From an uncultured Actinomycetes bacterium (GTDB taxonomy: Bacteria; Actinomycetota; Acidimicrobiia; Acidimicrobiales; RAAP-2): 64,000 nt of DNA. A program made the translations under genes and the position numbers. Location: contig CAIKCI010000012.1 in the NCBI GenBank assembly GCA_903825895.1, positions 1 to 64,000 of the forward strand, written 5' to 3'. This document shows positions 16,600 through 26,383 of this stretch, piece by piece. The stretch's first letter is position 1. Each line of letters begins with the position of its first letter. The notes under the pieces are model-generated. The model did no database searches. It saw only the letters and a list, made by a program, of their open reading frames with translations, and was not told the origin of the DNA.

Positions 16600-18294
16600 A
16601 TGGCGGAGATCGGCGTGGAACCACGACGACGAGGAGTGAATTCGCCGAACTATAAGTGGGTTGTTCTGTCGAACACCACTTTGGGCACCTTCATGGCCTT
16701 GATGAACGCCTCGGTCGTGTTGATCTCGCTCCCTGCGATCTTTCGTGGCATCGGGGTCCAGCCCCTCGACCCGGGGAATACGGGTCTTCTGTTGTGGATG
16801 CTGCAGGGCTATCTCGTGATTACTGCGGTGCTCGTGGTGACCTTCGGTCGCTTCGGCGACATCTTTGGTCGAGTCCGGCTCTACAACGCCGGCTTCGCAG
16901 TCTTTACTGTGGCATCGATTGCTCTGGCGTTTTCACCAGTGGGTGGCGTGGGTGGCGCACTCGTGCTTATTGGTTTACGGGTGGTCCAAGGGATCGGCGG
17001 GGCGTTGTTGATGGCGAACTCAACGGCGATCTTGACCGATGCCTTTGATGTCTCCCAGCGAGGCATGGCGCTGGGTCTCAACGTCGTCGCCGGGATTTCC
17101 GGATCATTCTTGGGTCTGATTATTGGTGGCGTCATGAGCACGATTAATTGGCGATTGGTGTTCTTGGTTTCGGTTCCTGTTGGAATTGCTGGCACGATCT
17201 GGGCTTACGTCGCACTGCATGAAACAGCGGAGCGTCACCCAGCAGCCATTGACTGGTGGGGCAATGTGAGCTTCGCTGTGGGCTTGGTCTCCGTGTTGAT
17301 TGGGATGACCTATGCCATTCAGCCCTATGGTGGCCACAGCATGGGGTGGACGAACCCGTTTGTGCTTGGAGCGCTCGTCGGTGGCCTCGTCCTCCTGGGG
17401 GTTTTTCTTTGGATCGAACAACGCGTCGCCGATCCTCTGATGCACCTCGATCTTTTCAAGATTCGGGCGTTTGCTGGGGGAGGAGTTGCCATGTTGTTCG
17501 CAAACATGGGACGCGGGGGGCTTCAATTTCTCTTGATCATCTGGCTCCAAGGCATCTGGCTACCGCTTCACGGTTACGACTTTGTCCAGACGCCTTTATG
17601 GGCCAGTCTCTACCTCATCCCGCTCTCGGTCGGGTTCCTCTTGGCCGGCCCAGCCGCAGGAGCGCTGTCGGATCGGGTGGGTCCGCGTCTGTTGACGACG
17701 CTCGGGATGGCGCTCACGGCGGCCACGTTCTTTGCCTTGATTATTTTGCCGGTCAACTTTGGCTATCCGGTCTTTGCGGTGTTGCTCCTGCTCAACGGTA
17801 TCGGTACGGGCGCATTCTCAGCACCGAACGCGTCGATGATTATGACGGCAGCCCCCGTCTCACAGCGAGGAGCAGCGTCGGGAATCCGGGCCACGTTCAT
17901 GAACTCTGGCTTCGTACTCTCGATTGGCTTGTTCTTTTCCTTGATGGTGATTGGGCTTTCTTCCACCTTGCCCAACGCGCTCAAGACGGGCCTGATGGCC
18001 CAAGGAGTTTCGGCCAGTGAGGCCGCGCACGTGGCGGCGTTACCGCCAGTTGGGATCTTGTTCTCAGCCTTTTTGGGTTACAACCCCTTGGGCACCCTGT
18101 TGGGTAGCTCAATCAATCAACTCACTGCCGCTCAGCAAGCGACGGTCACGAGCCGATGGTTCTTCCCCCAGCTTATTTCTGGGCCGTTTCACACAGGCCT
18201 CGTTGTCTCGATGAGTTTATCGGGCGTGCTCTGTATTGTGGCGGCGTGGATGAGTTGGTGGGCCGGCGGGAAAGAACCCTCAATTGGCGAATAG
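16600..18294 (+). CDS. MFS transporter, DHA2 type
   Basis: 564 aa, about 14 membrane helices. Helix 1 reads [20 protein letters not shown], and motif A appears as [15 protein letters not shown]. The acidic residue usual in helix 1 of EmrB/QacA exporters is replaced by Asn (LMNASVV), which hints at a different coupling or substrate. A long loop of about 70 residues precedes the last helix. The ATG has GAGGGAG 10 nt upstream. It sits between a thiolase and a crotonase, so it may move a lipid-related or organic acid substrate. Confidence 0.85.
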   Translation: MAEIGVEPRRRGVNSPNYKWVVLSNTTLGTFMALMNASVVLISLPAIFRGIGVQPLDPGNTGLLLWMLQGYLVITAVLVVTFGRFGDIFGRVRLYNAGFAVFTVASIALAFSPVGGVGGALVLIGLRVVQGIGGALLMANSTAILTDAFDVSQRGMALGLNVVAGISGSFLGLIIGGVMSTINWRLVFLVSVPVGIAGTIWAYVALHETAERHPAAIDWWGNVSFAVGLVSVLIGMTYAIQPYGGHSMGWTNPFVLGALVGGLVLLGVFLWIEQRVADPLMHLDLFKIRAFAGGGVAMLFANMGRGGLQFLLIIWLQGIWLPLHGYDFVQTPLWASLYLIPLSVGFLLAGPAAGALSDRVGPRLLTTLGMALTAATFFALIILPVNFGYPVFAVLLLLNGIGTGAFSAPNASMIMTAAPVSQRGAASGIRATFMNSGFVLSIGLFFSLMVIGLSSTLPNALKTGLMAQGVSASEAAHVAALPPVGILFSAFLGYNPLGTLLGSSINQLTAAQQATVTSRWFFPQLISGPFHTGLVVSMSLSGVLCIVAAWMSWWAGGKEPSIGE

Positions 18295-18340
18295 TCGCTC
18301 CCTTGTGGTCGACTCTCAAAAGAACAAACGAAGGAGCAGC

Positions 18341-19135
18341 ATGATTGGAACCGAAAACCTGACCTTTGAGGTCGATGGCCAAACCGCCATCGTGACCATG
18401 AACCGACCCGAGGCGAAGAACGCCTTATCGTTGCCGATGTTGGTCGGCATGGTTGACGCGTGGATGGAGATCGACAATAACGACGACATCCGTTGCGCGA
18501 TCCTCACCGGAGCTGGCGGGACATTCTGTTCGGGCATGGACTTGAAGTCCATGAACGATCCGGCGAACGCGGCCTATGCCGATCGACAAGCGGCTGACCC
18601 TGATTTGCACTGGAAAGCGCTGCTGCGTCACTACAACGTGAAAAAGCCTCTGATCGCCGCGGTCGAAGGCTACGCCGTGGCCGGTGGCACAGAGATCTTG
18701 CAGGCAACGGATATTCGGGTGGCCGGCGAGTCGTCAATATTTGGCGTCTTTGAAGCACGTCGGGGCCTCTTCCCGCTGGGCGGTTCAACGGTGCGCCTGC
18801 GTCGCCAAATCCCCTACACCGTGGCGATGGAGTTACTCTTGACCGGCCGTGCGGTCCCCGCTCAAGAAGCAAAAGACATCGGATTGATCGGCCATGTTGT
18901 CCCTGACGGCACCGCACTCGACAAAGCGAAAGAGATTGCGGCGGCGATCTGCGCCAATGGTCCATTGGCCGTCGAAGCGATCAAGCGCAGTGTCCAAGAG
19001 ACCGAAGGCATGAGTGAAGAAGACGGTTTAGCGCGTGAACTCGAGCTCGGCTGGCCGGTCTTTGCCAGTGAAGACGCCAAGGAGGGCCCACGGGCTTTCG
19101 CCGAAAAACGACCTGCAAACTTTCAGCGCCGGTGA
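18341..19135 (+). CDS. Enoyl-CoA hydratase/isomerase family protein
   Basis: 265 aa crotonase-fold protein. The oxyanion-hole segments are visible as [15 protein letters not shown] near residue 65 and [14 protein letters not shown] near residue 107, and the C-terminus is the usual [19 protein letters not shown] with final RPANFQ. It probably hydrates or isomerises an enoyl-CoA in fatty acid or steroid side-chain oxidation; the exact reaction cannot be read from the sequence. The ATG has GAAGGAG 5 nt upstream. Its stop overlaps the next gene by 4 bp, indicating coupled translation. Confidence 0.85.
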   Translation: MIGTENLTFEVDGQTAIVTMNRPEAKNALSLPMLVGMVDAWMEIDNNDDIRCAILTGAGGTFCSGMDLKSMNDPANAAYADRQAADPDLHWKALLRHYNVKKPLIAAVEGYAVAGGTEILQATDIRVAGESSIFGVFEARRGLFPLGGSTVRLRRQIPYTVAMELLLTGRAVPAQEAKDIGLIGHVVPDGTALDKAKEIAAAICANGPLAVEAIKRSVQETEGMSEEDGLARELELGWPVFASEDAKEGPRAFAEKRPANFQRR

Positions 19136-19887
19136 GTCGACGCCCTCGAAACCCCCTGCCCGACGATTTCGTCGAGCGTCAAGGGCCTGCAAATTGGACC
19201 GCAGAGCACCCACGCGCCGTTGCTGCTGATGCCGTGCGCGACGCCATTGATGTCTTGGTCAGCAAAGACGTTCCCGATGCCGTGTTGCTCGAAGAGGCGG
19301 CCGTCATCGATGCATCCACCCAGCGCATGATTGATGCGGCGGCTCCGGGGAAACGCGTGCGAATGTCACCGGACTATGACGCCCACCCTCAGGACTTCTT
19401 CCCCAACGGCCCAACGGCCGGCTGGGCGAACCCCCTTGCTCTTCCGATCACCCTGTGGGGGATCGATGGGAGCGATGCTGGCGTGCCGGAGATTCGGGGC
19501 GAGGCAACGTTCTCCTTGGCCTACGAAGGCCCGCCGACCTGTGTCCATGGGGGTGTCATTTCGTTAATTTTTGATGAGATATTGGGGAACGCCAACATCA
19601 TCGCCCAAGCACCGGGCATGACCGTCGAGCTAAAGGTCACCTATCGCAAACCCACCCCGCTGATGACGCCGCTGACCCTTGAAGCAAAAGTGACCAGCGT
19701 GGACGGGCGAAAGATTCGCTCCTGGGCGGCGATTCGTAACAACGGTGAGATCACCGCGGAAGCCGAGGGGCTTTTTATTGCCGTGGATCCCGAACAGATG
19801 ATGAAGTTCGCGAAAACCCATGCCGAGAATACCGAGCACGACGTGGCTGACGCTGAGATGCGTCAGATGTTTCCTTCAGACGACTAG
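19132..19887 (+). CDS. PaaI-like hotdog-fold thioesterase
   Basis: 251 aa. The C-terminal two thirds is a hotdog domain: [20 protein letters not shown] carries the HGG and Asp/Glu pattern of PaaI/THEM4-type acyl-CoA thioesterases, followed by [19 protein letters not shown]. The N-terminal 100 residues are family-specific and mostly polar. It probably hydrolyses an acyl-CoA made by the neighbouring enzymes. The GTG start overlaps the crotonase stop by 4 bp, and the stop interlocks with that of the convergent acyl-CoA synthetase (4-bp CTAG overlap). Confidence 0.82.
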   Translation: MSRRPRNPLPDDFVERQGPANWTAEHPRAVAADAVRDAIDVLVSKDVPDAVLLEEAAVIDASTQRMIDAAAPGKRVRMSPDYDAHPQDFFPNGPTAGWANPLALPITLWGIDGSDAGVPEIRGEATFSLAYEGPPTCVHGGVISLIFDEILGNANIIAQAPGMTVELKVTYRKPTPLMTPLTLEAKVTSVDGRKIRSWAAIRNNGEITAEAEGLFIAVDPEQMMKFAKTHAENTEHDVADAEMRQMFPSDD

Positions 19888-21437
19888 ATCGCCCGCTCGT
19901 GCCCTTCCCAGTAAGGGTCACGCAGTTTGCGCTTATAAAGCTTGCCCGAAGGGTCACGGGGCATATCGTTCGTGAAGTCAACGGACTTTGGCGTCTTGAA
20001 CTTGGCGATCTTGTCGGAAAGAAACGCCAAGATGTCTGCTTCAAGTTCGGGGCTTCCTTCGACGCCGTCGACCGGTTCAACGACTGCCTTGACTTCTTCG
20101 CCCCAGTCACTGTGAGGGATACCAAAGACGGCCACGTCAGCGATCATTGGGTGCATTTGCATGGCTCCTTCGATTTCAGCGGGATAGATGTTCGCCCCTC
20201 CTGAGATGATCATGTCGTTTTTGCGGTCACAGAGGAAGAGGTAACCGTCTTCATCGAGGTAGCCAATGTCGCCAACGGTAAAGAACGAACCGATGCGATT
20301 CTTATCGGTCTTTTCTTTATCTTTGTGGTACTCGAAGGTTCCCGTCTTCATCGACATGTAGACCGTGCCAATTTCATTCGGGGCTTCAATGCGGTTGTCG
20401 TCGTCATCAAAGATGGCGATTTCAGAGATTGGCCAAGGCCGCCCCACCGTTCCGGGCTTGGTCGTCCACTCTTGGGCGTTCACGAGTGTGCCGCCGCCTT
20501 CGCTTGCCGCGTAGTACTCGTCAACGGCGTTGCCCCACCATTCGATCATTTGCTTTTTGATCTCAATAGGACAGGGAGCAGCAGCGTGAATCATGTGGCG
20601 CAGCGACGAGACGTCGTAAGCGTCGCGGGTCTCTTTGGGCAGTGCCAACAAGCGGTTGAACTGGGTGGGAACCATGTGTGACGTGGTCACGCCATATTTC
20701 TGGATTAACTCCAGCATCCCTTCTGGCGTCCACTTGTCCATGACCACCAAGGTGTGGCCCAAGTGCATGGAGCCTCCACCAAAGCGCAAGACGGCCGTGT
20801 GATAGAGCGGAGAGCCCACGATGTGGACGTTGCCATCTTGGACCTGAATGCCAAAGAGCAGCAGGATGCCACCTTGACCGAGTGCTGCTTCTTCAGGGGT
20901 GGCCCCAGAGAGGGGGCGGAAGACGCCCTTGGGCTTCCCCGTGGTTCCTGAGGTGTAGTTCATGACGTCGCCGATGGTGCGATGCTCGGGCTTGGTCGTT
21001 GGCTGGGCATTCACGAGTTGGTCGTAGTTCGAAAAGCCCATGATGGAGCCCACCGCGAGACATGCCGTTCCAGGGAGTCCAGCATCACTTGCTGCGTCAA
21101 TGGCGATGTCAGCGAAGCGTTCGTGAGCCACAAATGCCTTGGCCCCAGAGTCTTCCAAGATATAGCCAACTTCGGCGCCCACTAAGTGGAAGTTATTCGG
21201 AACAAGGTAAAAGCCAGCCTGGAGGCATGCCAAGTACAACTCGATCATCTCTTGGCCGTTGGGTAACAAGGTGGACACGACATCACCGGCTTTGAGCCCG
21301 AAGCCTCGGAGCATATGGACGACTTGATTTGCTCGGGCGAGTAGTTCACCAGCAGAGAGCTCCTTGCCCTCAGGGGTGACCAAGGCCAAGTGGTCCGGCG
21401 ACTCTTCGGCAAGTGCCCAAAATCCGAGATCTCCCAT
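19884..21437 (-). CDS. Acyl-CoA synthetase (AMP-binding, FadD-like)
   Basis: 517 aa adenylate-forming ligase. The ATP/AMP motif NYTSGTTGKPKGVFRP lies near residue 165, with YYAASEGGGTLVNA, GDIGYLDEDGYLFLCDRKND and the C-terminal lysine region PRDPSGKLYKRKL. It activates a carboxylic acid, probably fatty or steroid-derived, to its CoA thioester. AAGGAG precedes the ATG. The promoter reads TTGACG, 18 bp, TACCGT (21526-21497 on the minus strand), and a KstR-like palindrome sits inside the spacer, suggesting repression by a KstR-type TetR regulator together with the divergent SDR. Confidence 0.9.
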   Translation of the reverse strand: MGDLGFWALAEESPDHLALVTPEGKELSAGELLARANQVVHMLRGFGLKAGDVVSTLLPNGQEMIELYLACLQAGFYLVPNNFHLVGAEVGYILEDSGAKAFVAHERFADIAIDAASDAGLPGTACLAVGSIMGFSNYDQLVNAQPTTKPEHRTIGDVMNYTSGTTGKPKGVFRPLSGATPEEAALGQGGILLLFGIQVQDGNVHIVGSPLYHTAVLRFGGGSMHLGHTLVVMDKWTPEGMLELIQKYGVTTSHMVPTQFNRLLALPKETRDAYDVSSLRHMIHAAAPCPIEIKKQMIEWWGNAVDEYYAASEGGGTLVNAQEWTTKPGTVGRPWPISEIAIFDDDDNRIEAPNEIGTVYMSMKTGTFEYHKDKEKTDKNRIGSFFTVGDIGYLDEDGYLFLCDRKNDMIISGGANIYPAEIEGAMQMHPMIADVAVFGIPHSDWGEEVKAVVEPVDGVEGSPELEADILAFLSDKIAKFKTPKSVDFTNDMPRDPSGKLYKRKLRDPYWEGHERAI

Positions 21438-21493
21438 ATGTCTTTTTCTCCTTGGCGTCGTTTCTCAGGGAGAGCTCTTAAGGCCTCCCTCCC

Positions 21494-21526
21494 TTGACGG
21501 TAGAACACGTTCTAGCGTTGCGTCAA
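21494..21526. promoter_or_regulatory. KstR-like operator within mirrored -35 elements
   Basis: TAGAACACGTTCTA (21501-21514) fits the KstR consensus TnnAACnnGTTnnA exactly. It is flanked by TTGACG on the plus strand (21494-21499) and TTGACG on the minus strand (21526-21521), each 18 bp from a -10-like hexamer (TTGCGT and TACCGT). The palindrome thus fills the spacer of at least the minus-strand promoter. Confidence 0.75.
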
Positions 21527-21617
21527 AGAGCATCCCTTTTGCCCTTACCCACCTTGCGATTTCCTCTACGCCACTGAGATCTTCTAGGGTGGGCCTTGGT
21601 TTTTTTAAGGAGGATCC

Positions 21618-22526
21618 ATGGCCAACTATCTCGATGGCAAAGTAATCGCAATCACTGGAGCAGGAAGCGGGATTGGCAAGGCCATTGCCCTGGCTGCTGC
21701 GGCAGAAGGCGCCAAGGTCGTCGTTGCCGACATCGGTGTGACGATGGCGGGCGAGGACCCGACGAGCGAAGTTGCCGAAGGCGTTGTCGCTGAGATTAAA
21801 GCCGCCGGTGGCGAAGCGATCGTGGCCGTTGACGACGTGTCCAGCATGGAGGGTGGCACCCACATCGTCCAAACAGCGGTTGACACCTGGGGCCGGATTG
21901 ATGGTGTGGTCTGCGTTGCGGGAATTTTGCGTGAGCGCATGTTGTTCAACATGTCCGAGGACGAATGGGATTCCGTCATCGCTACCCACTTAAAGGGTCA
22001 CTTCACCGTGTTCCGAGCTGCATCTTCCGTGATGCGCAAGCAAGAGGGTGGCGGTTCACTTATCGCCTTTACCTCGGGAGCATTCGCCGGCAGTGTGGCT
22101 CAAGCCAACTACGCCTCAGCCAAGGGTGGCATCGTCTCGCTTGTCCGCTCAGCCGCTGCTGGTCTTTACCGCTACGGCATCACGGCGAACGCCATTGCTC
22201 CTGTGGCCAAGACCCGAATGAGCGAAAACGTTCCGATGGAGTTGGCCGAGAACGGTGACCCGGAAGACATCGCTCCGATGGTCATTTACCTCTTGAGCAA
22301 TAAGGCCAAGCACATCACCGGCCAGATCTACACGGTGGTGGGCAAAAAGATTGCTGTGTGGAATCAGCCCCAAGAAGTGCGAGCCATGTACTCAGAAGGC
22401 CGCTGGACCCCTGAAGAGATCGAAGCACGTCTTGACTCAACCGTTGGTGTGGAGCGTCTTGGTGTCATCGACAAACTCGAGGAGTACCGCAAAGCCGCCG
22501 AGGCCGCTGAAAAGCCGAACGCTTAG
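21618..22526 (+). CDS. Short-chain dehydrogenase, 17-beta-hydroxysteroid/3-hydroxyacyl-CoA type
   Basis: 302 aa SDR. The NAD-binding TGAGSGIGKAIALAAAAEGA starts near residue 13, VCVAGILRERM replaces the usual NNAG, and the active site is TSGAFAGS with YASAKGG. An extra C-terminal segment of about 50 residues (NQPQEVRAMYSEGRWTPEEI) is typical of the multifunctional-enzyme-type hydroxysteroid/3-hydroxyacyl-CoA dehydrogenases. AAGGAGG lies 5 nt before the ATG. It shares an upstream KstR-like operator with the divergent acyl-CoA synthetase, supporting a steroid or lipid substrate. Its stop interlocks with that of lgt. Confidence 0.85.
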   Translation: MANYLDGKVIAITGAGSGIGKAIALAAAAEGAKVVVADIGVTMAGEDPTSEVAEGVVAEIKAAGGEAIVAVDDVSSMEGGTHIVQTAVDTWGRIDGVVCVAGILRERMLFNMSEDEWDSVIATHLKGHFTVFRAASSVMRKQEGGGSLIAFTSGAFAGSVAQANYASAKGGIVSLVRSAAAGLYRYGITANAIAPVAKTRMSENVPMELAENGDPEDIAPMVIYLLSNKAKHITGQIYTVVGKKIAVWNQPQEVRAMYSEGRWTPEEIEARLDSTVGVERLGVIDKLEEYRKAAEAAEKPNA

Positions 22527-23356
22527 TCCGTTCGCTGCGGGAGCGGCGTCTGCGTGCCGAGTTCGGTCGTAAATCGCTTCCATTTTTTCACGCTTGCGAC
22601 GAGCAACACCACGCCACCGACGCAGAGCGCAAGGCCCGCAAGCTGCACAAGAGCAGAGCCAAGCTTGCCGTCTTGGCCCAGCCAGAGATGTTCATCAAGC
22701 GTGCGCTCTATGCCCCAAAGAATCATGGCGACAGCCGTGACGATACCGGCGGGGTGGCGATAGCGCTTGGTCCCATCGGGGAGTGTCTCGAGTTTGCGTT
22801 CGATGGCAATCAGGATCAAGAACACTGCAAAGTCTTCCATGGCTTGAAAGATCGGCACCGGCAAGCGTTTGCCAACCTGATCGGCGTAGTACATGCCAAA
22901 CCACTGTGTGGTTTGATGCCCTCCGCCAGCCACCATTAACTGCGGGCCGAGCAGTCGTCCTAGAGCCCACGCAGCCATCAAGACCGGGGCGACGATGTCA
23001 AGGCCGCGGGTGGGGCTGAGATCGGGACACTTTTTATGTGCCAGCCACATCGCAACGGGGACGGCCAAAAGAAGACCGCCAAAGGATGAAAGTCCACCGT
23101 GCCAGATGGCAAAAATATCACCGGGGTTCTGTGTGTAAAAACTTAAATTCGAGAGGACATGCATGGTCCTGGCGCCGATGATGGCTGCGACGACAACCCA
23201 GACGAAGACGCTGGCCACCCAGTCAGTTTGGTAGCCGCGCTTTTTGAGTCGGTACTCAAAGTAGCGATAGGCAAACCAAAAGGTGAGGGCCAGGCCGATG
23301 CCGTAGGTATGAACCTCTAAGGGCCCAAGATGAAAAGCAGTGGGGATTGGTCGCAT
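22523..23356 (-). CDS. lgt: Prolipoprotein diacylglyceryl transferase
   Basis: 277 aa multi-helix membrane enzyme that attaches diacylglycerol to the lipobox cysteine of prolipoproteins. Family marks are LEVHTYGIGLALTFWFAYRY at the start, GARTMHVLSN, IWHGGLSSFGGLLLAV near residue 84 and WALGRLLGPQLMVAGGG. The last positions replace the common GRxGNFxNxE signature, a divergent version. It lies 37 bp behind an NlpC/P60 gene in the same direction. A lipoprotein with a clear lipobox is encoded at 26384. Confidence 0.85.
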   Translation of the reverse strand: MRPIPTAFHLGPLEVHTYGIGLALTFWFAYRYFEYRLKKRGYQTDWVASVFVWVVVAAIIGARTMHVLSNLSFYTQNPGDIFAIWHGGLSSFGGLLLAVPVAMWLAHKKCPDLSPTRGLDIVAPVLMAAWALGRLLGPQLMVAGGGHQTTQWFGMYYADQVGKRLPVPIFQAMEDFAVFLILIAIERKLETLPDGTKRYRHPAGIVTAVAMILWGIERTLDEHLWLGQDGKLGSALVQLAGLALCVGGVVLLVASVKKWKRFTTELGTQTPLPQRTD

Positions 23357-23393
23357 GACGTCAGCGCCAGTGTAGAAGGAATCTCAGAAACGA

Positions 23394-24527
23394 CTATTCG
23401 GGGCGCCCGGCGCCAGCGAAGTTTCCCCAACCGATCATCGCTGAAAGACTTTGGTAGCCCACGACTGATCCCGTGTGAGGGGCTTGGATCACGGTTCCGC
23501 CACCCACGTACATGGCCACATGTTCGCTGCCACCTGGGCCCCAAAAGAGAAGATCGCCAGGCTCAAGGCCACTCAGGGGAACGGGGGTTGTCGCACTGAA
23601 CTGTGCGCCTGAGTAATGACCTCCCAAGGAAACACCAGCTTGGCCCCACGCCCATTGCGTAAGTCCAGAACAGTCAAATCCACTTCCTGGGCTTTCAGCA
23701 CCCCAGACATAAGGGACGCCTAGTTGTGATTCTGCGAACGCCACCGCGCGCTGACCAGCCGCCAGATTCGACGGTGGGTTGGGGATGTTCTTTCCCGCGC
23801 TTGAGTTTGTGAGTTGCTGTCCTCGAGCCGACGCAGCCGCTGCCTGGGCTGCTTGTTGCTGCGCAAGAATGGTTGCTACTTGACCCTTGGCTTGAGAGAG
23901 TGCCGCAGCCTGCTTTGCTTCGAGGGCTTGCGCTTGAGCAAGCGCGCTACTTGCAGCGTTCGTGGCTTGCTGGGCAGCGCCTTGCTGGGCTTGGAGCTGC
24001 GCCTCTTGTGCGTTGAGTTGATCTTGAGCATTGGTCAAGTTGGCAACGGCAGCGTTGAGTGTCCCATTGACGACGTGGCCGTATTCCTGGGTTGCTGCAA
24101 AAGATTTAAAGTTATTGCTGAACAGCGGGTTCGACGAAGATTGCTGCCCGTTCGTTTTGTAGGCGTTGAGTACGGCCTGAACGTCAGCTTTCCTATCGGC
24201 TGCGATGGTGGCCTTCGTCTGCGCAATTTGTGATTGGGTTTGGGCCACTTGACTCTTGATGTTTTCAAGCTTGCCCTGGGCTGCGTCGTACTGCTGGCCC
24301 AAAGCGCCGATCTGCATCGTGGTGGAGTTCACCTCGGCTTGAATAGCGGCAGCTTGTTGTTGGGCGGTGGCCAGCGAGGTCGCTGCGCCGGGACGCGTGG
24401 AAATCAGCACAGTACTGGAGAGCACTGCGAAGAGGGCCAGAGAGGTCCCAGCGGCAAGACGGACCTTCTGCGAGGCTCGCTTCCGCTTCGGCGTCGGTTG
24501 GCTACAAGTGCCTTCGGCGTCGTTCAC
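23394..24527 (-). CDS. Secreted NlpC/P60 peptidoglycan endopeptidase with coiled coil
   Basis: 377 aa. A basic N-terminus (TPKRKRASQKVR) and hydrophobic segment to residue 50 form a signal peptide or anchor. Residues 55-240 are Gln/Ala-rich coiled coil, broken by a short segment (LFSNNFKSFAATQEYG). The C-terminal 115 residues are an NlpC/P60 domain with catalytic Cys in GSGFDCSGLTQWAW, His in SEHVAMYVGGG and a third polar residue near APHTGSVV. This layout matches RipA/Spr-like cell wall hydrolases that cut peptide stems during division. It lies upstream of lgt in the same operon. Confidence 0.88.
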   Translation of the reverse strand: MNDAEGTCSQPTPKRKRASQKVRLAAGTSLALFAVLSSTVLISTRPGAATSLATAQQQAAAIQAEVNSTTMQIGALGQQYDAAQGKLENIKSQVAQTQSQIAQTKATIAADRKADVQAVLNAYKTNGQQSSSNPLFSNNFKSFAATQEYGHVVNGTLNAAVANLTNAQDQLNAQEAQLQAQQGAAQQATNAASSALAQAQALEAKQAAALSQAKGQVATILAQQQAAQAAAASARGQQLTNSSAGKNIPNPPSNLAAGQRAVAFAESQLGVPYVWGAESPGSGFDCSGLTQWAWGQAGVSLGGHYSGAQFSATTPVPLSGLEPGDLLFWGPGGSEHVAMYVGGGTVIQAPHTGSVVGYQSLSAMIGWGNFAGAGRPE

Positions 24528-24645
24528 GATGGATTCAGTCTCGCATGGCTCGCCGTCGAGGGCAAGGAGGGGTGGTCAAATTCTGGTCTATTTACGAAAA
24601 ATTTAGGAAAAATTCCCTGAATCGCCGCAATCTGACTATCCGGGT

Positions 24646-24651
24646 TAGGTT
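24646..24651 (+). promoter_or_regulatory. -10 element (TAGGTT) of leaderless dienelactone hydrolase gene
   Basis: TAGGTT ends 7 nt before ATG 24659. Confidence 0.6.
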
Positions 24652-24658
24652 CTGTTCT

Positions 24659-25348
24659 ATGGGCGAAATGATCACGTTTTCAAGGGCTTCTGGCGGACCG
24701 GCACATGGCTATTTGGCCGTGCCTGCGTCGGGAACCGGACCCGGGGTTGTGGTGATCCAAGAGTGGTGGGGTCTCATCGATCAGATCAAATCAGTGTGTG
24801 ATCGACTCGCCGATCGGGGATTCGTTGCCTTGGCTCCTGATCTCTACGACGGAAGGGTCGTGCCGCTTGAAGAGCCTGATGAGGCGGCGAAAACAATGAT
24901 GGCGCTGCAACTTTCTGACGCCGCAGCCGATCTCTCCGGCGCGGTCGACGTGCTGTTGGATCGCTCGACGTCGAATCAAGTGGGAGTTCTTGGTTTTTGC
25001 ATGGGCGGGGGATTAGCCCTTGTTCTCGGCGCACTTCGTCCCGACGCTGTCGCTGCGGTCGTGCCTTGTTATGGAGTACACCCCTGGCCCGAAGGACACC
25101 CTGACTACGCCAACTACTCATCGGCCACACAGATTCACTCTGCGGGCCTGGACGATTTTTTCACTCCAGACGCAGCGTCTGCCTTGAAGGCCACACTCGA
25201 AGGACGCCAGGTCGAAGTGGAGCTTTTTGTCTACCCGGACTCCCAGCATGCATTTTTCAACGATGATCGGCCCGACGTCTTTGATGCAAAAGCCGCAGGC
25301 CTCTTGTGGGAGCGCAGCGTGGTGTTCCTTCACCAACACGTCGGCTAG
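24659..25348 (+). CDS. Dienelactone hydrolase family protein
   Basis: 229 aa alpha/beta hydrolase. The triad of dienelactone hydrolases is visible: nucleophile Cys in GVLGFCMGGGLA, Asp in the GLDDFF region and His in PDSQHAFFNDDRPD. The Glu of VVIQEWWGL normally hydrogen-bonds the resting Cys. The start at ATG 24659 follows the leaderless TAGGTT signal; the longer upstream frame overlaps the divergent promoter region. It probably hydrolyses a lactone or ester; the substrate is unknown. It is 47 bp ahead of the malyl-CoA-lyase-like gene, which has its own promoter signal. Confidence 0.85.
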   Translation: MGEMITFSRASGGPAHGYLAVPASGTGPGVVVIQEWWGLIDQIKSVCDRLADRGFVALAPDLYDGRVVPLEEPDEAAKTMMALQLSDAAADLSGAVDVLLDRSTSNQVGVLGFCMGGGLALVLGALRPDAVAAVVPCYGVHPWPEGHPDYANYSSATQIHSAGLDDFFTPDAASALKATLEGRQVEVELFVYPDSQHAFFNDDRPDVFDAKAAGLLWERSVVFLHQHVG

Positions 25349-25382
25349 CTCACTCATCTTGGCCTTTTTGCGCCGCTCCTGT

Positions 25383-25388
25383 TACGAT
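25383..25388 (+). promoter_or_regulatory. -10 element (TACGAT) of leaderless CitE-like lyase gene
   Basis: TACGAT ends 7 nt before ATG 25396; TTGGCC (25359-25364) is a possible -35 at 18 bp spacing. Confidence 0.6.
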
Positions 25389-25395
25389 CCCAAGC

Positions 25396-26337
25396 ATGTC
25401 TGAACGATCCCGATACCTTCCCCGCCGCTCCTGTCTCGCCACTCCTGGCTCCTCAGAAAAGTTCTTGGAGAAAGCACCGACCGTGCCCGCCGATATGACC
25501 TTTTTGGACCTCGAAGATGCGGTGGCCCCGAATGAAAAAGTTGCCGCTCGAGCCAAAGTGGTCCACGCCATCAAAACGCTTGATTGGGGCGATCGGGTCA
25601 TGTGCGTGCGGGTCAATGCCTGGGACACTGTGTGGACCTATGGCGATGTGATCGAAGTCGTCAGCGGGGCTGGTGAGCGCTTGGACGAAATCATGTTGCC
25701 CAAAGTCCAAGATGCCGCCCAAGTCGTGGCACTGGACTTATTGCTCACCCAGATTGAAAAGAACGTTGGGCTTCCCGTCGGGCACATTGGTATCGAAGCC
25801 CAGATTGAAACAGCACGCGGGTTGATCAACGTTGAAGAGATCTGTGCGGCGTCACCGAGAATGGAAACCATTGTCTTCGGTCCAGCAGACTTTGCGGCGT
25901 CCATCGAGATGCCGGTGCTGACGGGTGGAGTAGCGATTCCTGAATACCCAGGAGACCACTTTAACTACGTGTTCTCGAAGATCTTGATGGCCGGCCGAGC
26001 GAACGGCCTGCAAGTCATCGACGGGCCATTCCTCAAAGTCCGTGACTTGGATGAACTCAGAGAGTTCGCCCAGCGAACCCGAGTACTTGGTTACGACGGC
26101 AAATGGGCCTTGACGCCTGATCAGGCCATGGTGTTGAACGAGGTATACTCACCAACTCAAGAACAGTTTGACAAAGCATGGGACATTTTGGACAAATACC
26201 ACCAAGCCACTGAAGGCGACCACAAGGGAGCCGTCATGTACGGCGACGAGATGATCGATGAGGCCAGTGCAAAGATGGCGAACAAATTTGTCGATCGAGG
26301 CACTCGAGCCGGGCTGACCCGTTCGACGGAGAACTAA
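25396..26337 (+). CDS. HpcH/HpaI (CitE-like) lyase, malyl-CoA/beta-methylmalyl-CoA lyase type
   Basis: 313 aa. RSCLATPGSSEKFLEKAP, FLDLEDAVAPNEKVAAR, LDEIMLPKVQDAAQV, GIEAQIETARGLINVEEI and FGPADFAASI are those of the CitE/Mcl family, with the Mg-binding Glu and Asp in place. The C-terminal extension YGDEMIDEASAKMANKF closely resembles the lyase encoded in Streptomyces ethylmalonyl-CoA clusters (recalled, not aligned). The likely reaction is cleavage of malyl-CoA or beta-methylmalyl-CoA to glyoxylate plus acetyl- or propionyl-CoA. The start is chosen from the leaderless TACGAT signal. Mcd-like and MaoC-like genes within 5 kb support this pathway. Confidence 0.82.
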   Translation: MSERSRYLPRRSCLATPGSSEKFLEKAPTVPADMTFLDLEDAVAPNEKVAARAKVVHAIKTLDWGDRVMCVRVNAWDTVWTYGDVIEVVSGAGERLDEIMLPKVQDAAQVVALDLLLTQIEKNVGLPVGHIGIEAQIETARGLINVEEICAASPRMETIVFGPADFAASIEMPVLTGGVAIPEYPGDHFNYVFSKILMAGRANGLQVIDGPFLKVRDLDELREFAQRTRVLGYDGKWALTPDQAMVLNEVYSPTQEQFDKAWDILDKYHQATEGDHKGAVMYGDEMIDEASAKMANKFVDRGTRAGLTRSTEN

Positions 26338-26383
26338 GCGCACGCCTGGGCGATCGCTGCACAGAAAGATTGGGGGATCTTCA

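Noticed and set aside
17256-18020. 254-codon plus-strand frame
   Set aside because: Inside the MFS gene in another frame; no membrane character or motif, while the MFS frame is clearly coding.
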